A stretch of DNA of 35,509 nt from assembly GCF_003579925.1 (NCBI RefSeq), contig NZ_QUAL01000137.1, forward strand, positions 1 to 35,509. Direction: 5' to 3'. A program made the translations under genes and the position numbers. Shown here one piece after another: positions 32,501 through 35,509 of the stretch. Under the pieces are notes generated by a model. The model did no database searches. It was not told the DNA's origin and saw nothing but the letters and a program-made list of their open reading frames with translations. The stretch comes from Jiangella rhizosphaerae. GTDB taxonomy: Bacteria > Actinomycetota > Actinomycetes > Jiangellales > Jiangellaceae. The number at the start of each line of letters is the position of its first letter. Position 1 is the stretch's first letter.

Positions 32501-33755
32501 GCTGCGGCACGCGCTGATCCGGGCCCCCGAGGTCGCGTCCCACCTGCGCGGCGACCGCGCCGAGCCGTTCTTCATCAAGGACGTCGAGCGGGTCTCCGGC
32601 GACGTGCGCGACGCGATCATCCTCACGCTGGGGTACGGGCGGTCGGTCGACGGCCGCATCCTCTACCGGTTCGGGGCACTCGGCCGGCCCGGCGGCGAGC
32701 GGCGGCTCAGCGCGGCGACCCTCTGCTCGCGCGAGCGGCTCACCGTCGTCGCGACCTTCGGCGCCGACGACCTCAGCCCGCGGCGGCTGACCACGCCCGG
32801 CGCGCAGGCGCTCGGGGAGTTCCTGGCGTACGTGCAGAAGGGGCCGCAGCCCGACTGGGTCGAGGGCGCCACGGCGGCGCCGGGCCGCTCCGGCATGCTC
32901 GCCGAGACCGTCGCCGAACGGCTCCAGGAGGCCGGCGTCGAGGGCGAGGTCGTGCTCGGCCACGGCGGGCCCGGCGGTGTCGCCGTCGCGGTGCGGCACC
33001 CCACGCGGCGGTCGCGGTTCGTGCTCGCGATCGAGACCGACGGCGAGACGTACGCGGCCCGGCGCAGCGCGCGCGAGCGGGAGCGGCTGCGGCAGGAGCA
33101 GCTGTCGCGGCTGGGGTGGACGGTGCACCGCATCTGGTCGGCGGCGTGGGCGGCCGACCCCGACGCCGAGACCGAGCGGCTGCTGGCGGCGTACGAGCAG
33201 GCGGTCAAGGACGCCGACGCCTACGACTGGGCGGTGGCCGCGGCCGAGGCGGACATCGTCGCCGGCATGCCCGAGGACGAGCAGGTGCCCGTGCAGGGCG
33301 CCGTTGCCGCTCAGCGGCCGCCGGTCGGACAGCGGTCCGTGCCGGTGCGCGAGTCGGCCGGCGCTGGTGCTGGCGCTGGTGCGGATGCCGGTGCGGATGC
33401 GCCGGAGGGGAGCGGTCCGTCCACCGAGGACGGCGCCGCCTCGGCGGAGGGTGTCGCGGAGACGGCGACGGCGGGACCGTCCGATGCCGCGCCCGGCGAT
33501 GTCGAGGCGGAGCCCGAGCCGGTGCGTCAGGGCAACCGCCCGCTGATCGTCAGCGGCCGGTCGGTCAGCGACTACACCGGCCGCGAGCTGGCCTCGCTGG
33601 CCCGCTGGACCGAGTCCGACGGCGTCGCCCGCCGGGCGGACGACGTGGTCGCGCTGCTCGCCACGGATCTCGGCCTCGACCTCGCCGACGCCCGCACCGC
33701 CGACGTCCTCCGCCACGCCGTCCGCGTCGCCCGCGCCGGCTCACCCGCGGCGTAG
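29532..33755 (+). CDS. DUF4011-type SF1 helicase-like/nuclease-like giant protein with degenerate motifs
   Basis: A protein of 1407 residues. The N-terminus has the DUF4011-like block LLSYRDLKVGTLDLAAAEPE (residues 40-59). An SF1 helicase core follows. The Q-type motif DTDSEQDEV (269-277) precedes APGTGRTQT (292-300), where Arg297 replaces the Walker A lysine. Walker B is VVVVEDAGRL, with ED (826-827) for DE, and motif III is VLVGDDDVARPP. FFIKDVERVSGDVRDAIILT (1013-1032) is well kept. Motif VI is GGERRLSAATLCSRERL (from 1054) instead of the usual RLNVAITRAR form. Next comes a domain like the MTES_1575 nuclease: LAIETDG with Glu1168, RERERLRQ, and GWTVHRIWSAAW. The expected IDLAV aspartate is replaced (VAVAV). 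An Ala/Gly/Asp linker (about 1277-1295) leads to a C-terminal helical domain. Intact relatives are implicated in nucleic-acid defence or repair. This one may be a regulatory or ATP-independent paralogue. Confidence 0.78.
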   Translation: MSAMRSDAIAGSVPTRAELVAHAVDGWSGELAALGGRDPLLSYRDLKVGTLDLAAAEPEARKLLLEGEPVLVSKLFPYEPLRTSALRSVRAIRDKSRELAEERGIAVCYLAVGIATWANPFAARRPTAPVMLRSAVVEARDPAETDFTITIADDPFVNPVLLWALDTQLGLRFATDDLRDPAGRLRYATVVERLREFAPPHVVDGFAIAHRAVLATFTTVPLALSRDLGALGVDLQRNDVVAALAGDPAALSAVARPGAAAEPRYRVLDTDSEQDEVVAAAAGDGHLRVAAAPGTGRTQTVAALVAELVGRGQRVLVVGEKRVVLDDLVTRLDSVGLRDVVLDAGRTPPAAAVQQIAETARRLRQARPGEFEHVTPGTAATLAAELDAYRDAIHAIRQPWGSTAHEAMVLVATAQEFARTSARVDPDVLARSGSTAHVRLQLRDFANIEGLTLTESGSPWFGSDVPDIRAADALLGTVTELRERALPRLKNAATRAAVEVGLAGPGSVAECLETVDLLASVGRTVETLGAQIWDEPLEELAAATGDRAYRTSHGVTTGFLARRKLRKRLADLTGKAGRQHRPRLHESLIAAQQQLATWRERSRDGKQPRTGPHLANAVDAAKGVRHALATLADGNPRTADLEHLSFADVAKRLDELIADSGHLRALPRLYELQAELSAAGLDDLIAELRRRGIGPDQVEAVFDYAWYSSLLDLWRSTDPALGRFDRYAHERRLEEFRAADMVEVRAAAGRVLEARRARFAEEAEQHEGQAAVLTESPDGALPATPRELVEEAPELALAAVPCWVASPLSVAELLPPRPLFDVVVVEDAGRLAVAEAVPALARGARVVLVGDDDVARPPFTTAVEPAPDPDEQEGPWAQDPPASVVDLLRDALPERLLTGQHRVRDDRLVGFAARTTHAGRLTTVPGVGGTDRVTMEIVESDPTADDPVDSSSDEVNRVVELVLDHVRKRPHESLGVVTLGPRHAERLDAALRHALIRAPEVASHLRGDRAEPFFIKDVERVSGDVRDAIILTLGYGRSVDGRILYRFGALGRPGGERRLSAATLCSRERLTVVATFGADDLSPRRLTTPGAQALGEFLAYVQKGPQPDWVEGATAAPGRSGMLAETVAERLQEAGVEGEVVLGHGGPGGVAVAVRHPTRRSRFVLAIETDGETYAARRSARERERLRQEQLSRLGWTVHRIWSAAWAADPDAETERLLAAYEQAVKDADAYDWAVAAAEADIVAGMPEDEQVPVQGAVAAQRPPVGQRSVPVRESAGAGAGAGADAGADAPEGSGPSTEDGAASAEGVAETATAGPSDAAPGDVEAEPEPVRQGNRPLIVSGRSVSDYTGRELASLARWTESDGVARRADDVVALLATDLGLDLADARTADVLRHAVRVARAGSPAA

Positions 33756-33759
33756 TTCG

Positions 33760-33845
33760 ACGTCCTGGGCCTGGGTCGCGTCCTGGGTGTGAGTCGCGTT
33801 CGTGGGCCGGATTCGGCCGTTTGACGCGACTGAGACCCAGGACGT
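33760..33845. repeat. Intergenic repeat with direct and inverted copies
   Basis: A 22-bp unit appears as ACGTCCTGGGCCTGGGTCGC.. (33760-33781), again at 33779-33799, and inverted at 33824-33845. The second and inverted copies match at 19 of 21 positions. A short GGCCG/CGGCC hairpin lies at the apex. It follows the giant gene's stop and could fold into a long stem, acting as a terminator or belonging to a dispersed palindromic repeat family. Confidence 0.65.
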
Positions 33846-33934
33846 GTGACCACGCCGGACGTGGTCTGCGGTGGGCAACCGGGGTTGACCTGGCGGATCC
33901 GGAAATCCGGCGTCGGTCGAACCCGCAGGTGTTC

Positions 33935-33940
33935 TACGCT
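33935..33940 (+). promoter_or_regulatory. Possible -10 box of the CBS gene
   Basis: TACGCT fits TANNNT and lies 45 bp before the GTG at 33986, leaving room for the GGGGGAG ribosome site. A -35 is not clear. Confidence 0.35.
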
Positions 33941-33985
33941 GGTGATCTTCCAGCGAGTGAGTGTGTTCAGGGGGAGCAGAAGCCA

Positions 33986-34444
33986 GTGCGCGTCGCCGAG
34001 ATCATGACCAACGCCACCATCACCGACTCGACCACGGGGACGCTGCGCAGTGCCGCGGAGCAGATGTGGCGGCAGCAGACCGGGTCGGTGGTCATCGTCG
34101 AGGGTGACGCGATCGTGGGCATCGTCACCGAGCGCGACGTCATGCGGGCGGTCGGCCAGGGCGCCGACCCCGGCACGACGTCGATCGCCGAGGTCATGAC
34201 CCGCGACCTCATCACGGCCGAGCCCGACACCCACGTGCGCGACGCGGCGCGGCTGATGGCGCAGCACTGGATCCGGCACCTGCCGATCGTCGAGGATGGG
34301 AGGCTGGTCGGCATCCTGAGCCAGCGCGACGTCATCGGCGTCTTCGCGGCACTCTGGTATGAGACCGGCGCGCCGGAGATCGACGTCGACAACCTGGTGC
34401 GCGAGCGCCGCCTCGCCCGCGTCGAGGCCGGCGACCTGGACTGA
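33986..34444 (+). CDS. CBS-domain pair protein
   Basis: A protein of 152 residues consisting of two CBS motifs: VAEIMTNATITDS with VIVEGDAIVGIVTERDVMRA, and IAEVMTRDLITAEPDTHVRD with LPIVEDGRLVGILSQRDVIG. Such Bateman modules bind adenosyl ligands (AMP, ATP, NAD, SAM) and sense energy state. No enzymatic partner domain is attached. The short basic tail is RERRLARVEAG. The GTG start is preceded by GGGGGAG at 9 nt. A strong hairpin follows the stop. Confidence 0.9.
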   Translation: MRVAEIMTNATITDSTTGTLRSAAEQMWRQQTGSVVIVEGDAIVGIVTERDVMRAVGQGADPGTTSIAEVMTRDLITAEPDTHVRDAARLMAQHWIRHLPIVEDGRLVGILSQRDVIGVFAALWYETGAPEIDVDNLVRERRLARVEAGDLD

Positions 34445-34450
34445 ATCGGC

Positions 34451-34485
34451 GACCCCCGGCCGGCACCGCAGCCGGCCGGGGGGTC
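34451..34485 (+). terminator. Hairpin after the CBS gene
   Basis: GACCCCCGGCCGGC (34451-34464) pairs with 34471-34485 around ACCGCA, with a single extra G in the right arm. It ends 23 bp before the next start codon, so it is a terminator or a processing or attenuation point before the small ORF. Confidence 0.75.
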
Positions 34486-34508
34486 GAGCAACGAGAGGAA
34501 CCACGGGC

Positions 34509-34646
34509 ATGAGCAGCGCATCCGGGTGGGAGGACGACCTCGAGGTCCTGCCCGACACCACGACTGACGAACGCCCCACCGGCTGGGGCGACGACGACGC
34601 CTCCAACGACGAGCGGCTGCTCGAGGAGCGTCCGCCGCACTGGTGA
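34509..34646 (+). CDS. Small acidic protein, 45 residues
   Basis: Tiny, acidic and Trp-bearing: SGWEDDLEVLPD, then ERPTGWGDDD, SNDERLLEERPPHW. The ATG follows GAGAGGAA. The WEDDL, GWGDD and ERPPHW blocks give it the look of a conserved actinobacterial small protein, recalled from similar genes rather than checked here. There is no membrane segment or known domain. It may be disordered. Transcribed toward mscL, it ends before a hairpin. Confidence 0.7.
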   Translation: MSSASGWEDDLEVLPDTTTDERPTGWGDDDASNDERLLEERPPHW

Positions 34647-34688
34647 GCCCCGCGACCGCCGGGGCGCCGCCCGCTCGGGACGGCGCCC
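34647..34688. terminator. Bidirectional terminator region
   Basis: GGGCGCCG (34662-34669) pairs with CGGCGCCC (34681-34688). An overlapping alternative is GCCCCG/CGGGGC (34647-34665). It lies between the convergent small-protein and mscL stops. Confidence 0.65.
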
Positions 34689-34703
34689 TGACGGGTCGAG
34701 CGG

Positions 34704-35093
34704 TCAGACGCGGTCGCGCAGGGCGTCGCGGATTTCGCGCAGCAGCAGGATGTCCTCCGGCGGGGTCGCCTCCTCCTCGGACTCCGGCTCCTTGGCGCGC
34801 AGCTCACGCAGCTTGTTGATCGGCGTGATGATGAAGAAGTAGACGGCCGCCGCGACGCACAGGAAGTTGAAGACGGCGTCGAGGATGAGCCCGATCGAGA
34901 ATTCGGCACCATTGATCTCGAACGTCATCACCCGCGTGAGGTCCGGCTCACCGAAGATCGCGGCGATCAAGGGGCTGATGAACCCTTGGACGATCGCGTT
35001 GATGATGAGCGTGAACGCGCCGCCGATGACGACGGCGACGGCGAGGTCGACGACGTTCCCCCTGCTGATGAAGTCTCTGAAGCCCTTGAGCAT
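34704..35093 (-). CDS. mscL: Large-conductance mechanosensitive channel
   Basis: A protein of 129 residues. The amphipathic start is LKGFRDFISRGNVVDLAVAV, then the pore helix VVIGGAFTLIINAIVQGFIS with the Gly-rich gate. The second membrane helix is ILDAVFNFLCVAAAVYFFII, and the acidic cytoplasmic bundle ends LLREIRDALRDRV. It opens under membrane tension to release solutes on osmotic downshock. The ATG at 35093 follows AAGGGAG; an upstream Met would add Arg-rich residues. It lies 76 bp after the SAF-domain gene on the same strand. Confidence 0.96.
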   Translation of the reverse strand: MLKGFRDFISRGNVVDLAVAVVIGGAFTLIINAIVQGFISPLIAAIFGEPDLTRVMTFEINGAEFSIGLILDAVFNFLCVAAAVYFFIITPINKLRELRAKEPESEEEATPPEDILLLREIRDALRDRV

Positions 35094-35169
35094 CCGCTCT
35101 CCCTTTCTCCGTCCGACGACGCTTGGCCGGGGCACACCTTAGCTGCTGAAGGGCCTTGATCAGGGGAAA

Positions 35170-35509
35170 TCACGACACACCGATGGTGAACGACAGCCGC
35201 GACGTGACGGCGGCCGCGGCGAGCCCGGCGGCCTGGTCGGGGGTCGCGGCGACGAGGAGGAGCGCACCCTCCGCGAGCGTGGCCTCCCCGGCCGCCGGTA
35301 CCGCCAGCACCGGCACGTCCGCCGCGACGACGTCCGTGTGCGCGGCGCCGTCCAGCGCCGTCGCCAGGAGGTCGATGCGGTCGCCGGGACGCAGGTAGCC
35401 GGCCGCGCCCGTGTCGGCCACCCGCACCGGCGCGGCGACGACGTCCGCGCCCCAGCCGTCGAGCAGGCCGGGGCCGAGCAGCCGCCGGTCGGTGATCGGC
35501 TCGCCGGCC
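35170..35509 (-). CDS. SAF-domain protein (CpaB/RcpC-like), C-terminal part
   Basis: The open frame runs in from the window end (113 residues visible). It starts inside the SAF domain: AGEPITDRRLLGPGLLDGWG, then APVRVADTGAAGYLRPGDRI with DLLAT, which is the RcpC/CpaB form. These proteins assist Flp/Tad pilus assembly. The second half, VVAADVPVLAVPAAGEATLA and LLLVAATPDQAAGLAAA, is the RcpC-type C-terminal domain. In actinomycetes a free SAF protein often lies next to mscL, so a true pilus role is not certain. The N-terminus, probably with a membrane anchor, is outside the window. Confidence 0.78.
   Translation of the reverse strand, partial: AGEPITDRRLLGPGLLDGWGADVVAAPVRVADTGAAGYLRPGDRIDLLATALDGAAHTDVVAADVPVLAVPAAGEATLAEGALLLVAATPDQAAGLAAAAVTSRLSFTIGVS

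Noticed and set aside
33361-33405. Short Ala/Gly/Asp-coding repeats in the giant gene as a CRISPR- or VNTR-like array
   Set aside because: It is an in-frame low-complexity linker with irregular units. No spacer-repeat pattern was seen anywhere in the window.
30897-33716. A 939-codon open frame antisense to the giant helicase-like gene
   Set aside because: It consists of Arg/Gly/Val/Pro-biased sequence with no domain, and the plus strand shows recognisable motifs. Long antisense frames are expected at this GC content.

Overview
The window is about 35.5 kb of very GC-rich chromosome from an actinomycete. The pointers are the codon use, frequent GTG starts, TANNNT -10 boxes about 7 nt before likely leaderless genes, twin-arginine exported hydrolases, and two sugar ABC importers without their own ATPase. 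A soil genus such as Jiangella or a relative would fit, but the genus is not established. No insertion sequence, prophage or CRISPR array was seen.

Left part. After a partial MFS exporter (1-632, minus) comes a seven-gene minus-strand operon (664-9741). In order of transcription it encodes a LacI regulator, an FAD-dependent oxidoreductase, a lipoprotein sugar binder, two permeases, a secreted parallel beta-helix protein and a secreted GH26-like glycosidase. It looks like a dedicated glycan-use locus with an unusual oxidative step. A perfect 14-bp palindrome in front of lacI is the probable operator. Housekeeping and stress genes follow: a DUF1905 protein, an SRPBCC protein, a Nudix hydrolase, a beta-propeller phytase, YaaA, and a MazF-type toxin with a ribbon-helix-helix antitoxin.

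Middle part. A second glycan locus (14126-21558) is divergent. A LacI regulator plus an acetylxylan-esterase-like enzyme lie on minus. A sugar binder, two permeases and a GH2 glycosidase lie on plus. Two 16-bp operators sit in the shared promoter region. Next come a TetR regulator divergent from a small membrane protein with paired palindromes between them, the folA-thyA pair, a VOC protein under a MerR/SoxR-type 19-bp-spacer promoter, tRNA-Arg(CCU) and a pirin.

Right part. An ECF sigma factor with an apparent CTG start is coupled to a membrane anti-sigma-like protein. It converges on trpS, whose upstream region encodes a 12-residue leader peptide with tandem Trp codons and mutually exclusive hairpins, a ribosome-mediated attenuator. 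A 1407-residue DUF4011-type helicase/nuclease-like protein follows, with degenerate catalytic motifs, then a CBS-domain protein, a 45-residue acidic protein, mscL and a partial SAF-domain (CpaB/RcpC-like) gene.

The strongest leads for something new are the trpS attenuator, the degenerate helicase-nuclease protein, and the FAD-oxidoreductase/beta-helix/GH26-like operon.
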